Shown here one piece after another: positions 33,060-43,345 of a DNA stretch of 64,000 nucleotides (its first letter is position 1; each line of letters begins with the position of its first letter). The notes under the pieces were generated by a model. That model did not search any database. It saw nothing but the letters and a program-made list of their open reading frames with translations, and was not told where the DNA came from. The translations under genes were made by a program, and so were the position numbers. Source of the DNA: Diogma glabrata (lineage: Eukaryota > Arthropoda > Insecta > Diptera > Cylindrotomidae); contig OY856186.1 in assembly GCA_963693315.1 (NCBI GenBank), forward strand, positions 132,467,903 through 132,531,902, written 5' to 3'.

Positions 33060-35306
33060 ATCAGACAGTAGATTCTCACCGTGAATAACCAGATATTCGT
33101 AGGACAGAATGATACACACCTCTTCGTTTGGAATCCAGGTCTTCCAGCTCTTCGGCGGCACCACCCACTAGCCTTAGAACTTTGGCTTCGACAATCTTTT
33201 GCGCAAGCTTTGCAGACAATCGCTTACCTGCATCGCTTAATATGAAATTTCGACGGAACACAATATCACCAGGCTTAAACAAAGGCACCCTAGCCTGTAA
33301 ATTATATCGTTGAGCACTTTTAACAAATGCTTCAGAAGTTAGTTCAAGGATTCGACTGCGGATTTTGTTCAAGTAGACAGTAGCAGAAGTGTTTCACCCG
33401 GTTCATGAAGACTGTTTAATCGTTTCAATAACTAATAGGAAGAACCGTGAGTTATCATTGGTAATCCAAACATGGCATAATATTGAGAGCAGTGGATAGT
33501 TTGATGTAATGAACATGGTAGTGCACAAGCGATTTCGCTCAGATGCATATCTCATTTCGAATCCTCTTCTTTCAAATAAGCCCTAATTCCAGAGAGAACA
33601 ATCCTATTCATCCGTTCGGAAGCGTTAGCTTGTGGCGAATATAATGCTAATAAAGTATGTATCAATCCGTGTTTTAGTAGGAAATCTTCAAACAATTAAG
33701 ATTTAAATTGTGAACCGTTGTTGAATACAACAACTTCTGGACAACCGATTACATGCAAGACATTGGTGGCCAATAATTGACAGATTGGTTCAGCAGTTAA
33801 TTTGCGCAGAGGAAATAAAAAGGGATACTTGGTCACATGATCAAGTACCAGAAGTATAGCAATATTTCCGGGCTTTGAACGAGGGTAAGGTCCAAGAATA
33901 TCTATATGCAATCGCTGACCAATCCGCTCAGTTTTCATTGGAGATCACATAGGAGCATGAAAGGGAATTTTAGGAGATATGATCTCTTTACAGGTCTTAC
34001 AGTTCGTCACGAACTTCTTCACTTGGGTGTACATCTTTGGCCTCTAAAAGAAGCGTCTGATTTTATACAATGTTTTTGCTAAACCTCCATGAGATGAAGT
34101 TGGAGGATTATGGGCCCTTGCAATGCACTTATCAGTGAATTCCTCGGGTAACCACAACTTCCAAACTTCATCTTCTGGAGGAATCTCAGTATCAAGGCAA
34201 ACAATTTTTTTATATACCCGACCAGAAATTACTTTCAGATCAGGCAAGGTACCATCTGCTTCCGTAGCTAAACTTACCAACTCCAAATATCGTGAAGTAT
34301 TGCAACAAAGGTGAATTAAGATCTATATCAGGCATTGAACACACTTCAGAAACAGCATCGACAGAATCACGTCTTGATTGGGTGTCAGGGACGGTATTCA
34401 ATTTACCCTTACGGTACTCAATATCAAAGACGCAATTTCAAGCTCCAACGAGCCAAGCGACCAGAAAGGTCTTTTGTTACATGAGCCATTTCAATGAAGC
34501 ATGATCAGTCACGATCTTAAAAGCCTGACCCTCAACATACGCTCTAAATTTCTTTACTCCCAATACGGCTGCTAAGCATTCTTTTTCACTAGTGGAATAG
34601 TTGATTTGGGCAGAACTAAGTTTTTTGGACCTATACGGATGTTCTATACCGTCCATGTCCCATTGAAGCAATACACAACCTACTCCATCATTGCTAGCAT
34701 CGCACTGGAGAGTAAAAGGTTTAGTATAATCGGGGTTTATAAAGACTGGTGCTGATATAAGTGCATTTTTAAGGTTTTAAAATGCAACTTCAGCATCTTC
34801 TGTCCATACGAATTTATTTGTTGATTTCTTCACGAAATCAGACATTATAGATGACATCGCAGAAAAATCGTATATAAATCTTCGATAATAATCGGTCATA
34901 CCAAGGAATCGACGAATCTGTTTGGGTGTACGAGGAGCAGTAAGTTCAGAAATTGCCTGAGTTTTATCAGGATCTATTGTTAGCATACCACCTCCCACAA
35001 CATAACCTAAATATTTGACTTCCGGCAAGAGAAACTTACTTTTTCCTCGTTTATCGTCAAATTCGCCAATCGGAAACACTGAGAGATCTCTTCCAATAGT
35101 TTCAGGTGCACCTTAAAAGTGTCCGTCACTATGAAAAGGTCATCTAAGTATACAAAATTTCTTTTATATATTTTTATGATAAATAAAAGTTTATTTAAAA
35201 TATGTCTATATAAAGACGCTTGATTTGAGATGTGGGGAGGAATTACGTGGTCCATTAGTTTTGTCATAGTTTTTGGCGCATCGCACAGTCCGAAAGGCAT
35301 CTTCAC
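33060..35306 (-). pseudogene. pol: Gypsy element B, 3' part of pol (end of RT, RNase H, integrase)
   Basis: Reading leftwards: VKMPFGLCDAPKT and the catalytic YLDD of RT, a thumb segment with FLGMTDYYRRFI, RNase H pieces (YSTSEKECLA, IVTDHASLKWLM), the integrase zinc region (HGGLAKTLYKIRRFF), the integrase core (HIDILGPYPRSK) and a C-terminal domain ending near 33076. In the core the second catalytic Asp is replaced: VVVFNNGSQFKS where DNGSQF is expected. Frame breaks separate segments at about 33376-33690, 33940-34040, 34290-34470, 34675-34780 and 35080. A 63-nt in-frame insertion lies just before YLDD (about 35154-35218). The 5' part of the same gene continues at 38739 on the far side of the LINE. 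Confidence 0.85.
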
Positions 35307-35334
35307 TCTCTCTCGCTCTCTCTCTCTCTGGCGT

Positions 35335-36204
35335 TTACATCCCATGGAGGGATTTTGCCGTCTGTGCAATCAGCTTCCAATCGTCTCGTTCCATGACCAG
35401 TTGACCCCAGTTTCGACATCCTATATCACGAAGGTCTTGGATGATGTCATCACGCCAGCGTTGTCTAGGTCTTCCTCTTCGACGAACACCAGCTGGTTGT
35501 TGTTGGGACGCTTTTTTAATCATTCTATCTAATGGTGCCCTTTCTACATGACCAAACCATCTAATCCGGTTAGATTTAATGAATCCGATTACATCGCAGC
35601 CTCCAAGAAGCTGTCTGATTTCATGATTCATTCGGATTCTATACTGATTTTCAGCAACTTTACATGGACCATAAATTGTTCGTATGACTTTCCTCTCGAA
35701 TGTTGATAAAATTCTACAATCGGAGGAAGTCAGTGTCCAGCTTTCGCTTCCAAAGGTAAGCACAGGTCGAATTAATGCTTTGTAAAGTGTGAGTTTGCAC
35801 GACTGCGAAAGATGTTTAGATCGCAAAAGTTTTGAGTATGCGTAGAAAACTCTGTATGCGGCTGAGACACGAGCTTTAATATCTGCCTGCATGTCATTTG
35901 ACGATGTTATTACAGACCCGAGGTATTTGAAGTTTTCCACACGTTCCACTTCATAGTCGCCAGTATTCAGATTGCCGGGAGGTTTATTCCTGGATGTTGT
36001 TAATAGTTTAGTCTTGCCGGTGTTAATGCATAATCCAAGTCGTTTAGCATTTCTTTCAAGCCGAGAGAGACTATCCTTGATATCGCTTGTTCTACGTCCG
36101 AGAAGCACAATATCATCTGCATAGCCAAGAATTTGACTAGATTTGTTAAATATACAGTTTTGTGTCTCAATGCGGCTTTTTCTTATCGCGTACTCAAGCG
36201 CCAA
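35335..36204 (-). CDS. RTE LINE ORF, second half (RT palm and C-terminal domain)
   Basis: Continuation of the same polyprotein after the frame break near 36404. The listed start is only the first internal Met; the frame is open further upstream. It contains catalytic YADDIVLLG (about 36110-36130), FKYLGSVI, FGSESWTLT, IRWFGHVERAP and RRRGRPRQRWRDDI, the C-terminal pattern common to RTE-like elements. It ends HGM at the tiny 3' UTR and (ag)n tail. Restoration would need only one base, so other genomic copies may be intact. Confidence 0.9.
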   Translation of the reverse strand: MALEYAIRKSRIETQNCIFNKSSQILGYADDIVLLGRRTSDIKDSLSRLERNAKRLGLCINTGKTKLLTTSRNKPPGNLNTGDYEVERVENFKYLGSVITSSNDMQADIKARVSAAYRVFYAYSKLLRSKHLSQSCKLTLYKALIRPVLTFGSESWTLTSSDCRILSTFERKVIRTIYGPCKVAENQYRIRMNHEIRQLLGGCDVIGFIKSNRIRWFGHVERAPLDRMIKKASQQQPAGVRRRGRPRQRWRDDIIQDLRDIGCRNWGQLVMERDDWKLIAQTAKSLHGM

Positions 36205-36287
36205 ATTAAATAGTACGGGTGCGAGTGCATCACCTTGTCGAACACCTGATGTTATATCAAAAGAGTCAGAAACTGACCCTTCGATTA

Positions 36288-38363
36288 CTATTCTACAGTT
36301 TGATCCCGATGTTGTGAGTTTGCACAGAGAAACAAGTTTCTCTGGAATACCAAGGCATATGAGTGCAGACCAGAGGTTGTCGCGGATGATGCTATCATAT
36401 GCTTGCTGAAATCAACGTAGAGCTGGTGAATGCTGATGTTGTACTCCCAACATTTTTCCAGAATCATCCTTAAGGTAAAACATTGATCTGTGGTTGAACG
36501 GTTGGGACGAAAACCACACTGATAGTCGCCGATGATAGATTCGGCAAACGGGATGAGCCGAGCGAGTACGACATTAGCTAGTATTTTATATGCAGTGTTC
36601 AACAGTGCGATTCCACGATAATTTGCACACTTTAGGCGGTCACCTTTTTTATGTAGCGGAACAATGAGAGCTGTTTTCCATTCAGCAGGTAGTTCTTCTT
36701 GGTCCCAGATTGCAAGAATCAGATCATATATACGTGAGACCAGAGCTGCTCCTCCATTCTTAAGTAGTTCTGCAGGGATTCCATCGATACCTGGTGATTT
36801 GCCATTTTTTAATTTTTTGATGGCAGCTTCCACTTCTTCTATTGTTGGGTAAGGGACAAAAATCTCCTCACTTGACGGAGCAATTGCTCGAATAGGATGA
36901 ACTTCGTTCGTCCTATTCAGTAGGTCTTGAAAGTGGGATCGCCATACTTCCAGCACATCACGTTCACTTGTTGTAAGCTCGTTGTTTCCATTTTTGATGG
37001 CTGTAGATCTTGGGTGGAAATCTTTGGTCAGATTCCGCGCATTGACAAAACACTCTTTCGAATTTCCATTAGCCGCATGTTGGTTGATGTTTTCGATACA
37101 GCTCTTCATGTGTTCGCGTTTCTTTTTCCGTAGGAGTTTTGCTGAGGCTTTTCTGGCGCATAGATAATCAGTTTGGGAGCTTCGGGTGTTTCTTGTTAAC
37201 CATTTTTCTCGCAGTTTTTGTTTGTGCTCAATGCTTTCGCGGCACTCGTCATCAAACCATTCGTTACGTGATTTCGGTGGTCGTTTTCCGATTGTAGTTT
37301 GTGCTGCGGATATGATGGTTGATTGAAGCGTTTGCCATTCTTCTTGTATGTTTAATGGCATCTCAGATGGGATGTCATGCTCTTCTATGTTTTGCGTTAC
37401 AATTTCCTGATATCTATTCAGTGTTTCCAGGTGTTTAAATGCTTCGACATTCCAGCGCACGGTCTTTTTTGCTTGCCTATTAAATGTAGATGATAATTTG
37501 CACTTATACTTAAAGATGACAAGCATATGATCGGTGTCCATATCAGCACCTCTGTATGATCGAACGTTAGTTACACTTGTAGAGTGTCTCTTAGAAATCA
37601 TGACGTGATCGATTTGATTTTCAGTTCTTCCATCATTTGATTTCCACGTTGCTTTGTGGATTCTCTTGTGAGGAAAGAAAGTGCTAGATATTACTAGATC
37701 ATACATCATAGCCAGTTCAGCTGTGCGAAAGCCGTTATTGTTACTAGCATGATGCAAGCTGTTAGGGCCGACATGTGTTTTAAGTTCTGCACTTCTACCA
37801 ATTTGCGCATTGAAGTCACCTACCACGATTTTTATATCGTGCCGCGGGATGTTATTGATGACTTCTTCGAGTTCTAGGAAGAACAGGTCTTTAATGTCAT
37901 CTGCTTTGTCTTCAGTAGGTGCATGAACATTGATGATCGTTACATTAAATTTTTGCGTGCGGATTCTCATTGTGCATATCCGCATATTAATTGGGCGAAA
38001 GTCGATAACATGTTGATTCACGCGACGATGTGTGAGAAAGCCAACTCCAAATTCTCCTCCGTTTTCATGACCGCAATAGTAGAGAGTGTATCCTTTGGCT
38101 GTTTCGTGGATTCCACTCCCTGGCCATCTTAGTTCTTGTAACGCCACTATATCCAGTGTATAGATATTGATTTGGTTTGTAAGTTTCAGTAGATCTCCTG
38201 GTCTTCTAAGGCTTAGCACGTTCCAGGTTCCCATTTTTAAATCGTAGTCCGGGTACAGTTTCCGAGGTCGTTCTAATAGTGAATCCGAGATAATCCGAGG
38301 CCTGTGTACAGAATTCATGACAAGTAGTTTTTTACGGAAATGGGGTGTTAGCCCTTCGCCCAA
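36288..38363 (-). CDS. RTE LINE ORF, endonuclease and first half of RT (frameshifted at its end)
   Basis: 691 codons starting at an ATG 375 bp inside the element. The APE-like endonuclease spans roughly residues 40-275: TWNVLSLRRPG, ALQELRWPGSG (metal-binding Glu), HAPTEDKADD, VGDFNAQIG, QIDHVMISKRH and DTDHMLV (catalytic His). A lysine-rich linker follows, then RT motifs SPGIDGIPAELLK, YRGIALLNTAYKI, QCGFRPNRSTTDQ and LYVDFS. Near 36404 one G is missing compared with copy A (ttcagcaagc against ttcaggcaagc), so the last about 40 codons are out of frame and the protein ends early. The RT continues in the frame of 35335-36204. The enzyme would nick target DNA and prime reverse transcription there. 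Confidence 0.92.
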   Translation of the reverse strand: MGEGLTPHFRKKLLVMNSVHRPRIISDSLLERPRKLYPDYDLKMGTWNVLSLRRPGDLLKLTNQINIYTLDIVALQELRWPGSGIHETAKGYTLYYCGHENGGEFGVGFLTHRRVNQHVIDFRPINMRICTMRIRTQKFNVTIINVHAPTEDKADDIKDLFFLELEEVINNIPRHDIKIVVGDFNAQIGRSAELKTHVGPNSLHHASNNNGFRTAELAMMYDLVISSTFFPHKRIHKATWKSNDGRTENQIDHVMISKRHSTSVTNVRSYRGADMDTDHMLVIFKYKCKLSSTFNRQAKKTVRWNVEAFKHLETLNRYQEIVTQNIEEHDIPSEMPLNIQEEWQTLQSTIISAAQTTIGKRPPKSRNEWFDDECRESIEHKQKLREKWLTRNTRSSQTDYLCARKASAKLLRKKKREHMKSCIENINQHAANGNSKECFVNARNLTKDFHPRSTAIKNGNNELTTSERDVLEVWRSHFQDLLNRTNEVHPIRAIAPSSEEIFVPYPTIEEVEAAIKKLKNGKSPGIDGIPAELLKNGGAALVSRIYDLILAIWDQEELPAEWKTALIVPLHKKGDRLKCANYRGIALLNTAYKILANVVLARLIPFAESIIGDYQCGFRPNRSTTDQCFTLRMILEKCWEYNISIHQLYVDFSKHMIASSATTSGLHSYALVFQRNLFLCANSQHRDQTVE

Positions 38364-38426
38364 CCCAAATTTTCGTGAATGGGTTCGTTCTGCATCTTTA
38401 GGTCACCAGAAACAACCTTTTTACAT

Positions 38427-38583
38427 GTTTATATAGCGAGCCGCTTGATCCAAGACAGACGCCCGCTACAAACCGCCCCTAACATGGAGAACAGACGCTT
38501 GCTACACGTTTATATAGCGAGCCGCTTGATCCAAGACAGACGCCCGCTCCAAGCCGCCCCTAACATGGAGAACAGACGCTTGA
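38427..38583 (-). promoter_or_regulatory. Two tandem 5'-UTR units of LINE copy B with TATA-like boxes
   Basis: Units offset by 81 bp (about 38427-38506 and 38508-38583) share the phrase tttatatagcgagccgcttg (plus-strand text; ctatataaa on the element strand) and ccgcccctaacatggagaac. The same pair is in copy A at 12560-12716. Their position upstream of the ORF suggests repeated internal promoter monomers. Confidence 0.5.
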
Positions 38584-38738
38584 GTTGCATTGGTTTTGTG
38601 GCGCCAATGACTCGCCATGGTGCAGAAACATTGAGTATAAGCAGTATTTACTCTGCCCCTCTCAACTACACCAACCTAATTCTGTTAGCATTACCCAGGT
38701 AGCACGGCGTGGACGTAGAATTTCGGATTTCACTACCC

Positions 38739-40250
38739 AGGCATCTTCACGAACTGATACAATAGCCTACCGGGAACCGTAAAATCAGTTTTCTCTCGGG
38801 AGTGTTTTTCTAATGGTATCTGCCAAAAAACGTCTTTCAAGTTTAAACTAGAAATGAAATTACTTTGTGTCAGACGACACAAAATTCCATCAACCTGTGG
38901 AAGGGGGTACGCATCCTTTTTTGTGACCGTATTTACCTTCCGACTGTCAAACAAAGACGATTCTTCCCAGGTTTGCGGACTAGGACTTCCGTTGAGCTCC
39001 ACAAACTGCTGTTAAGCTCTATTATGAAAGGGACAGCATTCAATCCAACTCCTCCCCCATCAGTTTCTCAATGACTGGAAAAATTGGGTAAGGACGCTGT
39101 TTGATGAGGACTGCGTCACCTACATCAATCACATGTTCCAATATGTGTGTACGACCCAGACCCATTTTCGAAAATGATGGTAGGAGCTGAATAGCATTTT
39201 GTAAATGTTGCTGATCATCCATGGTCAACTTTGACACAATAGATTCCACAGACGTCTCAGCGGGCAAGTTAAATAAAGGGTTAAACAAACCGAACGCGTT
39301 TAAGAAATCTATACCTAATTAAAGATTCTGAGTTAAGGAAGGAATCATGAATACGTCCATGATTCTGACTTGGTTCATAAATGAAATTTTTGTGTTTACA
39401 AATCCCAAGATCTTCTGCTTGTGTTCATCAGTAGTACGAACGACTGCGGATTAAATAAGTAAGAAGATCTGGGATCTGCATAATCTCTGGAGCAAAATCA
39501 CCACCAATTACAGTCAAGGACGCCCAACTATCCAACAATCCGGTTTAAGATTTATCCAATAAGGTATCTGTGGCATAAGATCTAACATCGTCAGCCAATT
39601 TTACTGTAGAGGAAATGGTTTGAGATTTAAACATGCGTAGGTGTTGCCAATAAGCACATGAATGGAGTGCGGCGCAATGCAGTCCTTGCACTAAAAGGCG
39701 AATCTAGAAATAAGTTAGAACGTACCGTCATATACTCTGTTTGTCGTTGCTGACATGACTTAACAGGAATAGGGAATGATCAAGGTTCGTAGGTATTGGG
39801 TGCTTGCTTTACAAGTGATAAATTTACATCATGAGTTGGTAAAAGAATATCAAAAGAAGTATTTTCAGCCTGTACAATAGGTGTTACATAAGTAGAGTTC
39901 TTATCAGGTTCGTTACTGGTTGGTATATTACTAGACAATGCAGGTAAAGGTTCAGCCAATGCATTGAATGTTGCAGCGTTGCAGGATAATGAATTTGACA
40001 CAGAGTATCATTGATCCAGCAAGATTTAAATGGATTCTTTGAATCCAAAATGTCACTTTCCAAATAGAAATCGGGGATAACAATATTTGTGGAATTAGAT
40101 TTTACTAACACTTGTTCTTGGAGCGAGAAAAGGTGTCGTGTTTCTGGCCCTCTTTTCGGTTTCCCTGACAATTATCACTGTTGGGACAAATAACATCATC
40201 CTTACCACAACCTCAACAGAATAGTGGTTGTGGTTCACGACAATCGTGTT
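38739..40250 (-). pseudogene. Gypsy element B, 5' part (Gag zinc knuckle, protease, start of RT)
   Basis: From right to left: a zinc-knuckle-like GCGKDDVICPN near 40160-40210, a linker, a protease remnant reading LLDSWASLTVIG near 39500-39545 (active-site Gly changed to Trp), then RT N-terminal text (ILEHVIDVGDAVLIKQRPYP at about 39140-39080, NTVTKKDAYPLPQVDGIL and FISSLNLKDVFWQIPL to 38790) ending at VKMP where the LINE begins. Several stops and frame changes (for example near 39000-39040, 39300, 39470 and 39780). Not functional. Together with 33060-35306 it is one element once the LINE is removed. Confidence 0.75.
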
Positions 40251-40359
40251 AATGCTAAATGAAAAGCTTAGTTTAAGGCAGGATGAAACTTGTTGGGAAA
40301 ACCAAAAATCAGCTATAAGACCTCTTAGATTTGAAACCGTAGAATATTAAAACACTTTA

Positions 40360-41045
40360 ATTGAAATTGCTTTAGACCAGACACGCAGAACTATAACACC
40401 ATTTGGAACAAATGTTTAGCGAAGATATTGCTGCTTTAAATATCTTTGCAGTTTAATTTTGGGAAACGATCTTCTCTCCAAAATTAATGTTAATTCTAAA
40501 CTGATACAAAGTCTGAACTTGAATGTAATTGAATGTATATAAGAGCTAACGGGTTTTCTAGAGAGCGATCTAAATATTTCGCATCCAAATCAAATACCAA
40601 TTCATCGTATAGCAAATAGTTTTGAAAATAAAACACAAGATAATATAATATAAGATCCAGGATCCTCCCCAAAATTTGTTTTCTTCTATTGATTTTGCTA
40701 TTAATTCATTAGAACGATTTATTGTTACGGATGAGCAGTGCACAATGATAGATCTGGCTTTTTTTATAAAATATTTTAATTAAAACACTAGGATAGGGAT
40801 TTTAAAATATTTGAAACTCCAATAGAAAATTTTACACCTATACCTACCTATATTTGCAAAACATGCAAGATATTTTCCAAATTTATATAAAGCCAAGGTA
40901 CTGTCATTAACAGTAGCTCTTACTGAAAGGAGCTTTTCTAAATTACACCAGGTTATGGAGCATGTGCCGGAAGAGGTTAGTTGAATTTTATCTTATATCA
41001 ATTGAATCTGAAATTTCTTATTTATGAAAATACGAGCCAGCAATT
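40360..41045 (+). pseudogene. hAT-family transposase, C-terminal fragment
   Basis: Around 40890-41030 two frames read SLTVALTERSFSKL and KRLVEFYLISIESEI, which fit the conserved hAT C-terminal dimerisation region (VASAERSFSKL followed by RL..L.LLSIE). Upstream text near 40485-40560 (NVNSKLIQSLNLNV, ELTGFLE) is also like hAT core sequence. Several stops and frame changes. Too decayed to place in a subfamily. hAT enzymes cut and paste DNA with 8-bp target duplications; one such non-coding element lies at 49476-51674, but no link is shown. Confidence 0.5.
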
Positions 41046-41289
41046 AAAGAGTTTTCTGGAAATAAAGTCATATGAGTGAGCATATGTGATTCTTTATTTA
41101 CTACAGTTTTATTTGTATATATGAATGTTATAGTATTTTTGATTTTCATATTATAATTATTCTTTCTTACATTACATTAATGTTATTTTTATTTTCATAT
41201 TTATTCATAATTTTTACTTCACCACAATTTTAAATTGTGTGAAGTAACGCAATCTATCGTGAAAAAAAAAATCTTACATACCCCAAATT

Positions 41290-41950
41290 TTATTTTTTCT
41301 TTTGTTTTGGACCATCCTCTATCTAAATAGCCCAAAAAAAATTTGGTGTACGTCTGTGTGTACGTTTGAGTTTTCTGCAAAGGATCTTGATGAAACTTTG
41401 GCAAATGATACAGGTTCACTTGAAAATGGAAGATCTGGATTCATTTCAAATTTGGACCAAATGGCGGGGGTCTCCCGAACACCTCTAAGTTTAAATCTTG
41501 AATAACTTCTGATTCTGGACTACGATCTTATTGAAACTTAGTATATAAGGTTTAAGTACTGTTTCAAATATTTCTGCATACCAACTTCCGGTATATCACT
41601 TCCGGTTAAAAAGATTTTTTTTTAGGTGTTTATCCCTACTGTAGCCTACAATTACCAATTGATTTTCATGAAACGTTGGTAAAAGCTTTTAAATAACATT
41701 AGAAAGATTTCATTAGCTTTTGGTGCATATTGGATAAAGGGTTTGGGGGTCCACCATACAACAGGTGGTTTTTTCCACAAAGTTTTTATGTTTGTTGGGA
41801 GCATAAAACATTCATTCGTGAATGAATTTTGATGAAACTTTGGAAAAAGATGCAAACATGTATGACAAGGAACTGATTAGTTTTTGAGCGATAGTGAAAA
41901 AAGTCGGACAAGTGCGAATAAAATTCGCTCGCCAAGGGTTCCGTGAATGT
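41290..41950 (+). repeat. Diverged outlying unit of the about 620-bp satellite
   Basis: Shares with the array at 43.9-46.0 kb the phrases cttccggtatatcacttccgg, gggggtccaccatacaaca, gtttgttgggagcat, gatgaaactttggaaaaagat and aaggaactgattagtttttga. It is older and more diverged than the units further right. It ends with the phrase caagggttccgtgaatg. No gene. Confidence 0.6.
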
Positions 41951-42244
41951 AAAAGAACACATTATCAAAAATAAATGACATAAAGTTATGTTGTAAAGTC
42001 TTTATATCGCCAGACTATGGACGCATAACAGAATAAATATTTAATCGTAAACGTCAATAGTAAATGTCAATCACATCTACATTGATCAAAAATGTTACTT
42101 GAGGTTAAATCTTATCCATAGCTGTTTATGTTAGCTAAAGTATTTTAATAGTCTAAATTGGGAATATTTGTTCTATAAATCAGCGTCGAAATATAGGGTG
42201 GTATACATACACTTAAAATAGCACTTTTTTCATCAATAACTAAA

Positions 42245-43345
42245 AAACTGTGCATCGCAGAATTCTAAAAAATATTGCAATGTTTCTTAAATTAAGTGTT
42301 CTTTCAAATGACACCCCACTCGTTTGGTTCCAAAAAAGTTTTTTTTTACCCCCCTTACACCCATCCCCTATACACACAGAAATATAATTATTTGAGAGTT
42401 CGCTATAATTTTCATTCAAAATATAGCAAACTTCCTGTCTCTATGAATTTTTTCAATTTTTTCTGTCAATCAGTGTCGAAACGTAGGGGGGGAACGGTCT
42501 GGAATTTGCATTTTTTAGAATAACTCCGAAACGGTGTACCGGGAAATTCAAAAAAAAATTGCACTGTTTTGGAAATTTGGTGCTCTTTCAAATGATACCC
42601 CACTCGCTTGGGACAAAAAAAGTTTTTTTAACCCCCCTTACACCCATCCCTTAATCACACAGAAATATAATTATTTGAGAGTTCGCTATAATTTTCGTTC
42701 AAAATATAGCAAACTTCCTGTCTCTATGAATTTTTTCAATTTTTTCTGTCAATCAGTGTCGAAACGTAGGGGGGGAACGGTCTGGAATTTGCACATTTTT
42801 TAGAATAACTCCGAAACGGTGTACCGGAAAATTCTAAAAAAAATTGCAATGTTTTGGAAATTTGGTGCTCTTTCAAATGATACCCCACTCGCTTGGGTCA
42901 AAAAAAGTTTTTTTTACCCCCCTTACACCCATCCCCTAAACACACAGAAATATAATTATTTGAGAGTTCGCTATAATTTTCGTTCAAAATATAGCAAACT
43001 TCCTGTCTCTGTGAATTTTTTCAATTGTTTCTGTCAATCAGTGTCGAAACGTAGATGGGGGGGGGGGAACGGTCTGGAATTTGCACATTTTTTAGAATAA
43101 GTCAAAAACTGTGTACCACAAAATTCTAAAAAAAATTGCCAAGTTTCTGAAATTTGGAGCTTTTTCAAATGACACCCCACTCGCTTGGGTCAAAAAAAAT
43201 TTTTTCACCCTTCCCCACCCCAATCCCTTAAAAACACAAAAATATAATTATTTGAGAGTTCGCTTTATTTTTCGTTCAGAGTTTATCAAACTTCCTGTCT
43301 CTATGAATTTTTTCAAATTTTTCTGTTAATTAGGCTCGAAATGCA
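42245..43345 (+). repeat. 285-bp tandem satellite, about four copies
   Basis: Repeating phrases are gtgtcgaaacgtaggggg, ggtctggaatttgcacat, gaataactccgaaacggtgtacc, ctctttcaaatgataccccac and tataattatttgagagttcgc. Periods are about 285, 285 and 292 bp. Each unit contains a similar 70-93 codon frame because the period is close to a multiple of three; I treat these as repeat artefacts. A more diverged fifth unit runs to about 43620. Confidence 0.85.

Larger units (their letters stand above)
35307..38738 (-). mobile_element. RTE-type LINE copy B, near full length, with 12-bp target-site duplication
   Basis: The element is bounded by aggcatcttcac at 35295-35306 and 38739-38750, which interrupts the Gypsy RT at the VKMP codons. 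On the minus strand it has a 375-bp 5' UTR with two TATA-bearing units, one long ORF broken once, a 3' UTR of only a few bases and a 3' tail of (ag)n (35307-35329). A short repeat tail and tiny 3' UTR are typical of RTE-like LINEs. It inserted after the Gypsy element and is much better preserved than it. Confidence 0.93.

Noticed and set aside
42296..43329. Four similar 72-93 codon ORFs in the 285-bp repeat
   Set aside because: The period is close to a multiple of three, so the same chance frame recurs; the sequence is low in normal coding character and frames shift with G-run and A-run length.
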